64,000 nucleotides of DNA from DATBFG01 sp036558645 (GCA_036558645.1 DATBFG010000086.1:62001-126000); one strand, 5' to 3'; shown: positions 42,189 through 50,896, counted from the stretch's first letter. The notes: a model not told the origin generated them from the letters alone. Numbers and translations: made by a program.

Positions 42189-43313
42189 TTGAAGTCCATT
42201 TCCAAGAGTTTCAAAACGCCCGTCGATCGCCGCGCATTCGTAAAGAAAAGTCTGGTTGCTGGCGGCGCGCTCGGCGCTGGCGCCGCTCTGCTCGGCAGCA
42301 TCCCCTCCGCCTTTGCGGATGTCCTCGATAGCTCTGCCGGGCCTCTGCCGAAAGGCGACATCGCTATTCTGCGTTTCCTTGCCGCTGCTGAAATCCTCGA
42401 GACCGATCTTTGGCAGCAGTACAACGAACTCGGTGGAGTTCAGGATTCCGAAGTTTCTGGCGGCAGCGGCAACGAGGCCTACACGGAAGCTATCGAAAGC
42501 ATCGACGACGACATGCCGCAGTATATCCATGACAACACCGATGATGAGATTTCACACTTTGAATTCATCAACGCCTATCTGGAGCTTCGTGGTGCGCCTC
42601 CGGTGAACCTCGATAAGTTCCGCACATTGCCAAGCAGCCAGGCTCAAGGAGCCCAACAGATTGGCCGTCTTACCAACCTGATGCAGCTTACCGTCGACAC
42701 CAGTTGGTATACAAAGTATCGCAGCGACAAGCACAATCCCGATCTCGATCCCGGCTTCAAGTTCGATTTTGCCGTTCCCAGCCTTAGTAACGGACAGTTT
42801 CCCGCGATTCCACGCAACGATGACGACACTGCTAACGAAACTCACATCCAGGCGATCGCGAACACCGCCGCCTTCCACTTTGCATTCATTGAGCAAGGCG
42901 GGACCAGCCTGTATCCTGCCCTCGCGCAGCGCGTGTGCAGCGTGGAGGTGTTACGCATCCTGCTTAGCATCGGACCCACCGAGACCGCCCATTTTATGAT
43001 CTGGCATGACCAGGTCGGCAATGCGCCGCCTCTGACCGACCCATTGAATCCTAACTTGGTGTTTCCGGACCTGAACGCACCGCCGTTCGGGGGCGAGGAG
43101 TTTTCCACCTCGCTTGTGATGCCCGAACCGTGTCCATTTCTCAGCCGCAAGCTGCCTCCGTGCTCGATCGTTCGCCCGACGAACACCAAGGGCGCGGCGA
43201 TGGGAGCGGTGAAGGCTTTAACCGATGATGGGTTGTTCATCGGCCAATCTCCCGAGTTCTTCCAACTGCTGAAACACCTGGCGCAGCAGGCGGACGCTGC
43301 CCAGCGAACGTAG
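42189..43313 (+). CDS. Tat-exported ferritin-like domain protein
   Basis: The frame begins at 42069, but TTG 42189-42191 has AGGAG 7 bp upstream and gives an ideal Tat signal (DRRAFVKKSLVAGGALGAGA). I therefore place the start at TTG, for 374 residues; the longer reading adds 40 unconvincing ones. The mature part is a ferritin-like four-helix fold with possible metal ligands in AAAEILETDLWQQY, DDEISHFEFINAYLE and FHFAFIEQGG. Tat export implies folding, perhaps with metal, before secretion. Not recognised beyond the fold. Confidence 0.82.
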   Translation: MKSISKSFKTPVDRRAFVKKSLVAGGALGAGAALLGSIPSAFADVLDSSAGPLPKGDIAILRFLAAAEILETDLWQQYNELGGVQDSEVSGGSGNEAYTEAIESIDDDMPQYIHDNTDDEISHFEFINAYLELRGAPPVNLDKFRTLPSSQAQGAQQIGRLTNLMQLTVDTSWYTKYRSDKHNPDLDPGFKFDFAVPSLSNGQFPAIPRNDDDTANETHIQAIANTAAFHFAFIEQGGTSLYPALAQRVCSVEVLRILLSIGPTETAHFMIWHDQVGNAPPLTDPLNPNLVFPDLNAPPFGGEEFSTSLVMPEPCPFLSRKLPPCSIVRPTNTKGAAMGAVKALTDDGLFIGQSPEFFQLLKHLAQQADAAQRT

Positions 43314-43335
43314 TTCGGAGGTGATGCTTAAGCGT

Positions 43336-43366
43336 GGAAGCTCTCATTTCCTTGGGGAGAGCTTCC
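43336..43366 (+). terminator. Perfect hairpin after the ferritin-like gene
   Basis: GGAAGCTCTC/GAGAGCTTCC, a 10-bp perfect stem with an 11-base loop, lies 22 bp after the stop codon. No T-run follows, so it may be a Rho-assisted or processing hairpin. The remaining ~200 bp to the next gene are unremarkable. Confidence 0.5.
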
Positions 43367-43564
43367 CGCGCTGAGCCCTTGTACTGCAAGGTAGCGTTAT
43401 CTATGATCTTCATCGTTCGCTAGCCGACTTCCCCTCAGAATTGACTTTTCCTCTTCTGCTAGTTGATCTGAATGCCAAGCAATGTGATCATGTGAGGAAC
43501 TTCCCTCCAAGCGACGTCCGCATGCGCCGGGGAAACGTTTCGTCGCTTTGGAGCACAACCTATT

Positions 43565-44530
43565 ATGTTTAGTCGGGTCGACAAGCTGCACATTCTGATC
43601 GGAATCCTTCTCTGCGTCGTCATAGGCTTCGTCCTGCACGCGCAGCAAGAGGCCAGGCCTGCAGCCTATTTCCATCTCAAGTCTCCGCGTCAGATACTGA
43701 CGGAACCTCAATCCTGGGAAGGCACGCAAGCTCCGCATACCTTGTCGGTGCTTGAGATGAATCGCGAGGGCTTTCGCTACTGGGGATGGTATGGCCTGAA
43801 TGAGGGCAAAGGCATCGGGCTCGCGCGCAGCAATGACCTGGTGAACTGGACCAAGTACGAGCAGAATCCGCTTTGGACGAATGCGCGCTGGCCCTCGGTC
43901 GTCGCACATGCGGATTCGAAGCATGCCGACTTGCTGTACTTCGCCATCACGCGAAACTACGATACCCCAAGCAGCTACGTGGTGTTGGCGAGTTCTGCCG
44001 ACGGAATCCACCTTACGGAAGAGAAGGTTTTGGTGCAGGCTGTTCCGAATCAGCGCAATCAAAACCCCAATCTCTTTCGCGATCCCCGCAGTGGCCGCTT
44101 CTATCTCACCTTCTATCGCGGAAACGACCGCGATGATTTTGCCATCATCAGCAAAAGTGCCGACGCGGTGATCGATCTCGACCGCGCCCCCGAGAAAATA
44201 CTTCTGCGCTCGCCGACTACGATCGCTGCGCCGACACTGCTTTACGCCGAGCGAACCGCGCAAAAGAAGAACGGAATCTACTATCTCGCCACCGAGACTT
44301 ATCCGAACCGCTATGCCAACACTCCGGAGAGCGAATGGCAAGTGTCAGTCTATGCTTCTGATACGCCTGACGGCGACTTTGAGCCAGTGGAAGGCAATCC
44401 CGTGATGCGCAAGCAGCGCGCCTGCTTGTTCCAACACGTCTTCGACGGCAAATTCTACGGATACGACTGCCACGTCGACGGCGACAAGTGGACGATGGAA
44501 GAGGTCGAAGCCGACTGGCCCAGCGAGTGA
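43565..44530 (+). CDS. Beta-propeller glycosidase-like protein, membrane-anchored or exported
   Basis: A 321-residue protein with a hydrophobic start (HILIGILLCVVIGFVLHAQ) and a five-bladed-propeller pattern. Blade-like repeats include GIGLARSNDLVNWTKYEQNP, LASSADGIHLTEEKVL, NLFRDPRSGRFYLTFYRG and VYASDTPDGDFEPVEGNP. It resembles glycoside hydrolase 43/32-like families; no activity can be assigned. Asp/Glu candidates exist in each blade. The ATG at 43565 is accepted because the hydrophobic segment begins directly after. Confidence 0.72.
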   Translation: MFSRVDKLHILIGILLCVVIGFVLHAQQEARPAAYFHLKSPRQILTEPQSWEGTQAPHTLSVLEMNREGFRYWGWYGLNEGKGIGLARSNDLVNWTKYEQNPLWTNARWPSVVAHADSKHADLLYFAITRNYDTPSSYVVLASSADGIHLTEEKVLVQAVPNQRNQNPNLFRDPRSGRFYLTFYRGNDRDDFAIISKSADAVIDLDRAPEKILLRSPTTIAAPTLLYAERTAQKKNGIYYLATETYPNRYANTPESEWQVSVYASDTPDGDFEPVEGNPVMRKQRACLFQHVFDGKFYGYDCHVDGDKWTMEEVEADWPSE

Positions 44531-44562
44531 GCGCCCAACCCTACCGTCCAACCATTGTTTCC

Positions 44563-46302
44563 TTACTGCACGAGTGTTGCCGCCAACACCACTACGTGCG
44601 CATTGTTCGGCAGCGTGATGCTCTCTACGCCTTTCGTTCCGTCTAGGTTAAAGCGATACGCATACAGGTTGAAGGTACGCTTGTCCTTGGTGCCGTCCTG
44701 GTAGTTGCGATAAGCCATCGCGACGCCTTCCAGTTCGCGCGCATATTTCTGCGGTGTAAACCAATCACTGAAGCTCTGCACAAAGTGCGTACTGCTGCCG
44801 TCCGAGTAATTGACCATGAGTCCCTGAGAGGTTTGGTTCCCCTGAACGCCTGTCGCCAGCAGCATCAGAGCAGAGTACTGGCCTTGCGGCAGGGAGATGG
44901 TCTGCCCGCTTCCGCCCACTGCGTCCGCCAGATTGGCGGTACCGAGGTCGAAGAGCGTGCCGCTCAGAACACGCGAGGTTCCGAGCAGGTTGGCGGAGTA
45001 AGAGTAGCCCACTCCATCCAAACCGCCTGTCGTGTATCCGATGCCGTCGGTGAAGATGCCGATCAGGTTGAAGGCTGACGAGAGGTCGACTGGAGTTCCG
45101 GATCCGGTCGAGCCCAAGGCTGCGCTGATCGCCAGGCTCATGGTAAGGGTCTGGGTAATGTCGCCGGATTTGCCCGTCACCGTGATGGGGAAGAATCCTG
45201 TGCTTGCGTTGGCACTGGCGCGGAAGGTGATCTTCCGCTGGTTGTCCTGTACTGCGATTCTGGCCTCTACGCCACGCGGAAGCTGCGACAGGCTCAGCGT
45301 GACCTTCCCGTGAAATCCGTTCTGCGGAGTGATCGTGATGATCGCAGGACTCGTGCCATCTTCGTTGAGGAACACGGTGCTTGGTCCCGAGAGCGTGAAA
45401 CCTCCGCTTCCGCCGTTCACGCCGTTGTTGATAGCGGCTGCGTACTGTGCGGCGAGGCCGTTGCCGACGAAGTCGTCGTACAGCCACATGAATCCGCCAT
45501 TGATGCCGCATTGGCTGTTCCATCCTGACATCTTCGCCTGGACTTGCGCAGGAGTGTCGTCACGATCCCAAAGTCCTGGCCAAACCGGAACGTTGCCGAA
45601 GTTCCATCCTGAGCACGGATTGTTGCCCGCTCCGCCTGCGTAGGCTTGCAGGTGAACGCCGTCGACTGTGCCTGGAAGCTGGGTGTTGATCTGCGACACG
45701 AGATTAGTCCAGTACGACGCGTTGCTGAAGGCATCGGGAATCACGTGATATCCCAAATGCCCGAGCATGACTGCGAACTGGATCGTGGTTGGCGCATCGA
45801 AGCTGTTCTCGTCGTCGAAGTCGAGGGCATCGAGCGCGGGGATCGCAGCCTTGAGGGCGGCAAAGTCCTTGTACAGGATGCTGTCGGTTCCCGTGCCTTG
45901 CGATCGGACGAGCGCAGCGATGTCTTGCCAGTCGCCGAAGTTCGAGGATCCGATGCTGAACGTAACGCGCTTCACCGTTCCTTGCTTGAGCTGCGACATG
46001 CTGGCGGCAAAGTCTGGATAAGTCTGGTCTCCGATGTAGACGCCGTTCGACGTGAGCGGGAACTCGCCGTTGAGGTTCAGGTCGCCGTTGGGCTTGACCT
46101 CAACGCTCCAAACGATGGCTTCGGTGAATCCGGAGTTCTCGATCTCGGTGATGTTCGCGGAATTCTTGTAGAACGGACCTCCGCCGAAGATGCCTGTGTA
46201 ACCAGTCTGGGCGAAGCTCAGCGGCGCAACGGCCAAAAGCGTGAGAAGAGTGAGCAGCAGAAGCGTGCAGGCGCGGGAAGCAGAACGAGTAGATGAGTTC
46301 AC
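44563..46302 (-). CDS. Exported GH18-like and Ig-like multidomain protein
   Basis: A 579-residue protein with a signal peptide (TLLLLTLLTLLAVAPLSFAQ). Residues about 30-300 show a TIM-barrel pattern like family 18 chitinases: RVTFSIGSSNFGDWQDI, then DALDFDDENSFD near the position of the DxxDxDxE motif, and MWLYDDFVGNG. This is followed by an Ig-like/cadherin-like domain (about 305-405: FTLSGPSTVFLNEDGTSPA) and a C-terminal beta-domain with NLIGIFTDGIGYTTGGLDG. Whether the catalytic acid is in place is uncertain. A secreted carbohydrate-active or binding role is plausible. Confidence 0.72.
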   Translation of the reverse strand: MNSSTRSASRACTLLLLTLLTLLAVAPLSFAQTGYTGIFGGGPFYKNSANITEIENSGFTEAIVWSVEVKPNGDLNLNGEFPLTSNGVYIGDQTYPDFAASMSQLKQGTVKRVTFSIGSSNFGDWQDIAALVRSQGTGTDSILYKDFAALKAAIPALDALDFDDENSFDAPTTIQFAVMLGHLGYHVIPDAFSNASYWTNLVSQINTQLPGTVDGVHLQAYAGGAGNNPCSGWNFGNVPVWPGLWDRDDTPAQVQAKMSGWNSQCGINGGFMWLYDDFVGNGLAAQYAAAINNGVNGGSGGFTLSGPSTVFLNEDGTSPAIITITPQNGFHGKVTLSLSQLPRGVEARIAVQDNQRKITFRASANASTGFFPITVTGKSGDITQTLTMSLAISAALGSTGSGTPVDLSSAFNLIGIFTDGIGYTTGGLDGVGYSYSANLLGTSRVLSGTLFDLGTANLADAVGGSGQTISLPQGQYSALMLLATGVQGNQTSQGLMVNYSDGSSTHFVQSFSDWFTPQKYARELEGVAMAYRNYQDGTKDKRTFNLYAYRFNLDGTKGVESITLPNNAHVVVLAATLVQ

Positions 46303-46441
46303 GTGATCTCCTGTTGAAACGTTGTGAGCGGATGTGCAACGTTGGCAGAAGGTCAGGACGATATGTCGTTCCGCGCGGGGAAGTCAAGATGCAAAGTTTT
46401 GCTGTGTAGGGAAGCCCGCCAGACGCGCGATTGTTGTTTCG

Positions 46442-46522
46442 GGGCCGAAGTGGGAATGGTGAGGAGGAGTAAGTTTCCCAGCAATCCCACACAACGAAAT
46501 GCGCGTTGTGTGGGGCACCCGG
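46442..46522. repeat. Direct repeat, left copy (81 bp)
   Basis: Begins GGGCCGAAGTGGGAATGGTG, runs through a purine-rich GAGGAGGAGTAAG stretch and ends in a hairpin CCCACACAACG/CGTTGTGTGGG. It is matched almost base for base, in the same orientation, by 47535-47614. The two copies bracket the gene at 46557-47315. Confidence 0.85.
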
Positions 46523-46556
46523 CGGGCGGCTCAGGATGACAACCAAACTGCACGCT

Positions 46557-47315
46557 TTAGTTTTCGAGGCGCAAGAATGGGGCACCCGCCCGCTTGTGCC
46601 TGTCCTTTTCTTTTGCGGGATCCCACACAACGAAAACCGCGTTGTGTGGGGCACCCGTCGAGGTCCGCTTAGTTGGGCAGACGGGGACGCCTGCGCTACG
46701 TCGCTCGGCGACGGCGTGGATTTCGGCGATGAGTCCGGGTTCGGCTTCGGATTCGGGTTTCTTTTTGCTTTCGGCTGCTTGCGCGTCTTCTGTTGTGCTG
46801 CTTTGTTCGGCTGGTTCGGTTGCGACTGCGGCTTCTGCTATCTGGCGGGCATTTTCGCGGCTCTTTTCTTCTTTAGCGGCTTCCTCGGCGGCGGCTTTCT
46901 CCATGATTTCAAGTTCCCAGGGGGCGAAGGTCCAGCCGCGCAGGGGAGTGCGCGCGGTGATTTCGGGATCGCAATACATGTCTTGGTGAGTCTCGGAGAG
47001 CAGGCGGCCGAGGTTCGAAGTGGCGGTCTGCAGGGCGTAGAGAAGGAGGCCGGCTTTCTTGCTGTCGATCACATCCTGGAGGACAAGGCTCATGACCTGG
47101 CCGATGGCGGACTGGATGGAGGAGGCGTCCTCGAGGACGGGCAAGATGATCTCGCCTACGGGGTGAGGCATCTTGTGGTGGTTGAGCCAGAGGAACTGGG
47201 TCCGCCACTTGTTGTGGAAGTAGCAGAGGCGTTCGTTGCGGAGCGCGGGCGAGTTGCATTGCGTACCGTTGGTCTTGATGTGGTGGCAGCGGGGAACTTG
47301 GTATGAAGATGACAT
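46557..47315 (-). CDS. Zinc-finger-like N-terminus protein, bracketed by direct repeats
   Basis: A 252-residue protein I do not know by name. Residues 1-40 carry C-x-H-H and C-x9-C-x2-H elements (RCHHIKTNGTQCNSPAL, then NERLCYFHNK), a small metal-binding-like motif. A helical domain (about 41-130: YALQTATSNLGRLLSETHQD) and a Glu/Ala-rich tail follow. The last ~30 residues (GAPHNAVFVVWDPAKEKD) are the reading of an intergenic repeat copy, so the original stop has probably been lost and the end extended. No signal peptide. It sits alone between two long direct repeats. Confidence 0.6.
   Translation of the reverse strand: MSSSYQVPRCHHIKTNGTQCNSPALRNERLCYFHNKWRTQFLWLNHHKMPHPVGEIILPVLEDASSIQSAIGQVMSLVLQDVIDSKKAGLLLYALQTATSNLGRLLSETHQDMYCDPEITARTPLRGWTFAPWELEIMEKAAAEEAAKEEKSRENARQIAEAAVATEPAEQSSTTEDAQAAESKKKPESEAEPGLIAEIHAVAERRSAGVPVCPTKRTSTGAPHNAVFVVWDPAKEKDRHKRAGAPFLRLEN
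46619..46657. repeat. Third, partial copy of the hairpin repeat inside the gene's 3' end
   Basis: GATCCCACACAACG, a seven-base loop AAAACCG, then CGTTGTGTGGGGCACCCG. It matches the hairpin part of the long direct repeats at 46442-46522 and 47535-47614, and lies in the reading frame of the zinc-finger-like gene's C-terminus. Confidence 0.8.
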
Positions 47316-47381
47316 GAAAGATGACTCCTACCCCCTATGGGGTCGATCTAATGAATGCATGAAGTTAGCGGGAAATTGTCC

Positions 47382-47439
47382 GCAAAATCTTGGGATAAAA
47401 AGGGTTACAGGCAAAATCTTGGGAACAAGGGAGTTACAG
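47382..47439. repeat. Two tandem 29-bp units upstream of the zinc-finger-like gene
   Basis: Both units start GCAAAATCTTGGGA and end GTTACAG; 24 of 29 positions agree. They lie about 65-125 bp upstream of the minus-strand gene's start codon. They could be regulator-binding repeats or part of the mobile unit. Confidence 0.75.
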
Positions 47440-47534
47440 GGTGTGAAGAGCATGTTGCCTGGGAGCTATCAGGATAGTGTCGTAATTATGGGAGGAGCGG
47501 GTCAAGGTCATTGGTCACAGGTCAGGGTGATAAC

Positions 47535-47614
47535 GGGCCGAAGTGGGAATGGTGAGGAGGAGTAAGTTTTCCAAGATCCCACACAACGAAATGCGCGTTG
47601 TGTGGGGCACCCGG
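47535..47614. repeat. Direct repeat, right copy (80 bp)
   Basis: Matches 46442-46522 over its whole length apart from a few bases around TTTTCCAAG. It ends with the same hairpin CCCACACAACG/CGTTGTGTGGG and GGGCACCCGG. The distance between copies is about 1.1 kb. Confidence 0.85.
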
Positions 47615-47706
47615 CTGCTTATTTGTGCCATTACTAGTGACTGTGTGACGTTCGTAGTGTAGAAGTGAAGGGTATTGTAGCTTCCGTCTAGCCCGCGGCT
47701 TTCGAC

Positions 47707-48360
47707 TTATTTGTCCATACGTACTACCACCTCCCGTTGTTCTCCTTCAGCAAGACGAATTCTTTCACCGCCTTGAAACAAGGTCGGACGATATCCCGAT
47801 GCGGTGGCACTAATTCGAAGAGGCTTCGGTGGAACGACAAACCGGAAGCGACCTTTTTCATCTGCCGTCAGTTCGACGAAGGCGGAAGGTCCATCGGCAT
47901 CTTCAATCTTCACCGTGACATGAGGAACGGCTTGCCCGGAGTCGTCGACGACGGCGCCTAGAAGGGTTCCTCCCTTTGCGCCGAGCGCAACCACCAAGTC
48001 GGCAATATTGGCATCATGCACTTGTACTTCTGGAAACTTCGCGGCAGAATCTGCGCATAGTAAAAATGTTGGATCGGGATAACCATCCGCTTCTTTCTTT
48101 GCTCTGACCACATAGCCGCCGCGCTTATGCACGATCAGGCGAAATTGTCCCAGCTCATCGGTAGTAACCCAGTTGAGCTCACCTGCGTTCGACATGCCGT
48201 CAACCTGCATTGCCGACACTGATGCTCGTGCGACAACTGCGCCGTGAGAGTCTACGACGGTGCCCTGGAGGGTATGCTGCTCATCTGACCACCCCGAGAG
48301 GCGGATAGGAGCACTCACAGTTATGCAAAGCAATACAGTCACTATCCGCGTTAGCCTCAT
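47707..48360 (-). CDS. Exported protein with two carboxypeptidase-regulatory-like domains
   Basis: A 217-residue protein with a signal peptide (LTRIVTVLLCITVSAPIRLS) and two beta-sandwich domains. The first runs about 30-115 (LQGTVVDSHGAVVARASVSA) and the second about 125-215 (TLLGAVVDDSGQAVPHVTVK; ENGRF-like DEKGRFRFVVPP). These are typical of acidobacterial outer-surface proteins. It starts 3 bp after the stop of the decayed Ig-like gene, so both were probably one operon. Confidence 0.85.
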   Translation of the reverse strand: MRLTRIVTVLLCITVSAPIRLSGWSDEQHTLQGTVVDSHGAVVARASVSAMQVDGMSNAGELNWVTTDELGQFRLIVHKRGGYVVRAKKEADGYPDPTFLLCADSAAKFPEVQVHDANIADLVVALGAKGGTLLGAVVDDSGQAVPHVTVKIEDADGPSAFVELTADEKGRFRFVVPPKPLRISATASGYRPTLFQGGERIRLAEGEQREVVVRMDK

Positions 48361-48363
48361 TCC

Positions 48364-49152
48364 TTACCGCCCATCAATTTTTATGGAACTGCACTTGTAG
48401 ACGAGTCCGTTCGTATGGAAGAGCGGAATTCCACCCACGACCCAGTTCTGAATTGCGTCGCTCTCGCCGGAACTACCGGGACACGCAGTAGAACAGACAA
48501 AGTATGTATCCGGGAAACTGCCGTCACCCGTTGTAGGAGTATGGCCTGTTTGGGAACTAGTTATTCCTAGATCATTTCGTGAGCCCAGAGTGATGCCGTC
48601 AGAAACCGTCAGACCTGACACGGCGTAGGGCTGGCCTCCCAAATATTGAACTTGATTAGTGGTATTGCGAACCCAGCCCGATCGTCCTGATGTACAGTTT
48701 GCGGGTCCCTGAGAAGCAGTAGAGATAGGTTCCACTTGATATGGGCCGACGTTTCCTCCTCCTCCTCCGCCCACATCCTGAAATACGCAGCTGCCGAATC
48801 CATCGTCGAGGCGAGCGCGAAAGTAGCCTGTGATGTTGCTGCTGCCGGTGCTAATGCCGTTCATCCAGCCTTTCCCTGGGCCCATCGTCGCAACGCCCGT
48901 GTTGCTACTGCTCCAATTGTAAGAGGTGCCGGTTCGCTTTGTTTGAGTGCCAAAGCACTCGTTCGAGCCCCACAGATCATCCTGCGCACCTGTGCCAACA
49001 GCGGTTGCCAGTGGATCAGGGTTGAGCCAAGCAAAATCGTCGCCGCAGCATTGCGTACAACCATAGGTCGCGTGGCCGAAGGTTTTATCCACGGTCAGCT
49101 TACCGCTGCATGAAACTGCAGATCCCTCGCGTTGCTCGGGATGACAAGCCAA
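48364..49152 (-). pseudogene. Ig-like (BIG2) exported protein remnant, 5' end replaced by a repeat
   Basis: The open frame codes 262 residues. The first ~15 (MACHPEQREGSAVSC) are simply the reading of the interspersed repeat at 49111-49155, which runs into the lysS stop codon. After that comes a bacterial Ig-like domain (YNWSSSNTGVATMGPGKGW, typical of BIG2) and a Cys-containing C-terminal domain (DTYFVVC-like TYFVCSTACPGSSGE). There is no signal peptide, although relatives would be exported. I read it as a gene whose 5' part was lost when the repeat inserted. It could still be translated. Confidence 0.55.
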
Positions 49153-49155
49153 AAA
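49111..49155 (-). repeat. Interspersed GTCATCCCGAG-type repeat after lysS
   Basis: On the minus strand it reads GTCATCCCGAGCAACGCGAG, then GGATCTGCAGTTTCA. Same family as 12890-12947. It lies between the lysS stop and the truncated Ig-like frame and gives that frame its first codons. Confidence 0.65.
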
Positions 49156-49158
49156 GGT

Positions 49159-50763
49159 CTAGTTTTGGGCGTCAGGCTTTGGGTTGTCGACGGCGTCTTC
49201 TGGCGGTGATTGTTTCTCCGGCCTTAGCAGCGGGAACAGGATTACGTCCCTTATGGTGTGGCTGTCGGTTAGGAGCATGATTAGGCGGTCGATGCCTACG
49301 CCGCAGCCTCCGGCTGGGGGCATGCCGTACGACAGGGCGCGGATGTAGTCTTCGTCCATCTGGTGGGCTTCTTCGTCGCCGCGCTCGCGCTCTTTGAGTT
49401 GGGCTTCGAAGCGGCTGCGCTGGTCCTCGGGATCGTTGAGCTCGCTGAAGCCGTTGGCAATCTCCATGCCTCCGATAAAAATTTCCCAGCGCTCGGTCCA
49501 CTCGGGCTCGTCGGGCTTCTTCTTCGATAGCGGCGAGACGGCGAGCGGGAACTCGTAGATGATCGTCGGCTGGACTAGATGTTCCTCCGCAACCGCCTCA
49601 AACAGGTTGGCAATCGTCTTTCCGGCAGGCTCGTTGGCGTCGTACGCCATGTGCGTGTGCGCGGCGTTGAAGCGGGCCACTAACGCCTTGACTGATTCGT
49701 GCGTGGCGAAGTCGGCGAGTTGCGGCTTGGGCGCGGCTTTCTCGGGCCAGTAGTGAATGATGGCTTCGCGCATGGTCATGCGCTGCCAGTTCGACCAGTC
49801 GAGTTCGGTGTCTCCCCACTTGGTTTTCGTCCCACCGGTTACGTCGAGCGCGGCCTGGCGCACGATCTTCTCGGTGAGGTTCATCACGCCGAGATAGTTG
49901 GTGTAAGCCTGGTAGAACTCAAGCATGGTGAACTCGGGATTCCAGCGCCATCCGATGCCCTCGTTGCGGAAGTTCCGGTTGATCTCGTAGACGCGGTCGA
50001 GGCCTCCGACGGTGAGGCGCTTGAGATAGAGCTCAGGCGCGATGCGGAGATAGAGATCCATGTCGAGGGTGTTGTGATGGGTGACGAAGGGGCGAGCGAC
50101 GGCGCCTCCGGCGATGGGCTGCATCATGGGCGTCTCGACCTCGATGAAGCCTTCGGCGTCGAGAGAGCGGCGCAGCGACTGAATGAGACGCGAGCGCTTG
50201 AGGAAGACCTCGCGGACTTCAGGGTTGACGATGAGATCGAGGTAGCGCTGGCGGTAACGGAGTTCGACATCGGAGAGGGCGTTGCGGCGTTCGGCATCGG
50301 CTTCGGGAGAGTCGCTCTCGATGGTCTTGCCGATGGGCAAGGGAAGCAGGTCTTTGGAGAGGAAGGTGAGGGTTTCGACGTGGACGGAGAGCTCGCCGGT
50401 GCGGGTGCGGAAGAGGTACCCGGTGACGCCGATGTGGTCGCCGAGATCGAGGAGCTTGTAGAGGTCGAAGCCGCGGTCGCCGACGGCGTCCTTCTTGACG
50501 TAGATCTGGAGGCGCTGGCCGTTTTGCTGGAGGTGGGCGAATCCGGCTTTGCCCATGAGGCGGATGGCCATGATGCGGCCGGCGATGGAGACGTTCGTGC
50601 GAGGGTTTTCGAGCTGCTCGGCGGACTTGTCGGAGTAGTGCTTGAGTATGTCAGGGATTGTGTGAGTGAATTCGAAGAGGCGCGGATAGGCTTCCTGGCC
50701 GAGGGCTTCGATCTGGCGAAGCTTGTTGCGGCGAAGATCGTAGATCTGGTCGTCGAGAGACAT
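49159..50763 (-). CDS. lysS: Lysyl-tRNA synthetase, class II
   Basis: From ATG 50761-50763 the product is about 534 residues: MSLDDQIYDLRRNKLRQIEA, then an OB-fold tRNA anticodon domain (VSIAGRIMAIRLMGKAGFAH). The catalytic core has motif 1 near VRPFVTHHN, motif 2 YEINRNFRNEGI and motif 3 GCGVGIDRLIMLL. It attaches Lys to tRNA-Lys. A longer reading from 51021 would add 86 residues without similarity and overlap the convergent-divergent region. Normal length is about 500; a short charged tail is extra. Confidence 0.96.
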   Translation of the reverse strand: MSLDDQIYDLRRNKLRQIEALGQEAYPRLFEFTHTIPDILKHYSDKSAEQLENPRTNVSIAGRIMAIRLMGKAGFAHLQQNGQRLQIYVKKDAVGDRGFDLYKLLDLGDHIGVTGYLFRTRTGELSVHVETLTFLSKDLLPLPIGKTIESDSPEADAERRNALSDVELRYRQRYLDLIVNPEVREVFLKRSRLIQSLRRSLDAEGFIEVETPMMQPIAGGAVARPFVTHHNTLDMDLYLRIAPELYLKRLTVGGLDRVYEINRNFRNEGIGWRWNPEFTMLEFYQAYTNYLGVMNLTEKIVRQAALDVTGGTKTKWGDTELDWSNWQRMTMREAIIHYWPEKAAPKPQLADFATHESVKALVARFNAAHTHMAYDANEPAGKTIANLFEAVAEEHLVQPTIIYEFPLAVSPLSKKKPDEPEWTERWEIFIGGMEIANGFSELNDPEDQRSRFEAQLKERERGDEEAHQMDEDYIRALSYGMPPAGGCGVGIDRLIMLLTDSHTIRDVILFPLLRPEKQSPPEDAVDNPKPDAQN

Positions 50764-50896
50764 GGAAGTGGAGATTATACAAGTGGGACGACTTCTACCG
50801 CCGAGAGCGCGGAGAGTTCGTATGTCCTTGTGGGCAGGGAAAGTGGCGGATTTGCGGGAACGTGGGCGCGAGGTGGTGCATCCTAAATGACATCTC

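Larger units (their letters stand above)
47316..47706. other. Intergenic region of about 390 bp holding repeats only
   Basis: Upstream of the zinc-finger-like gene (minus strand). It holds a tandem 29-bp repeat at 47382-47439 and the right-hand 80-bp direct repeat at 47535-47614. The remainder is ordinary; no coding frame is supported. Confidence 0.6.

Noticed and set aside
43397..44341. A 314-codon minus-strand frame opposite the propeller gene
   Set aside because: No recognisable domain, while the plus-strand protein has blade-like repeats and a signal sequence.
47382..47439. CRISPR-like repeat
   Set aside because: Only two units with no spacers between them and no cas genes nearby.
49699..50886. 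A 395-codon open frame on the plus strand opposite lysS
   Set aside because: It is the shadow of lysyl-tRNA synthetase; repetitive Val/Gly/Glu content without motifs.
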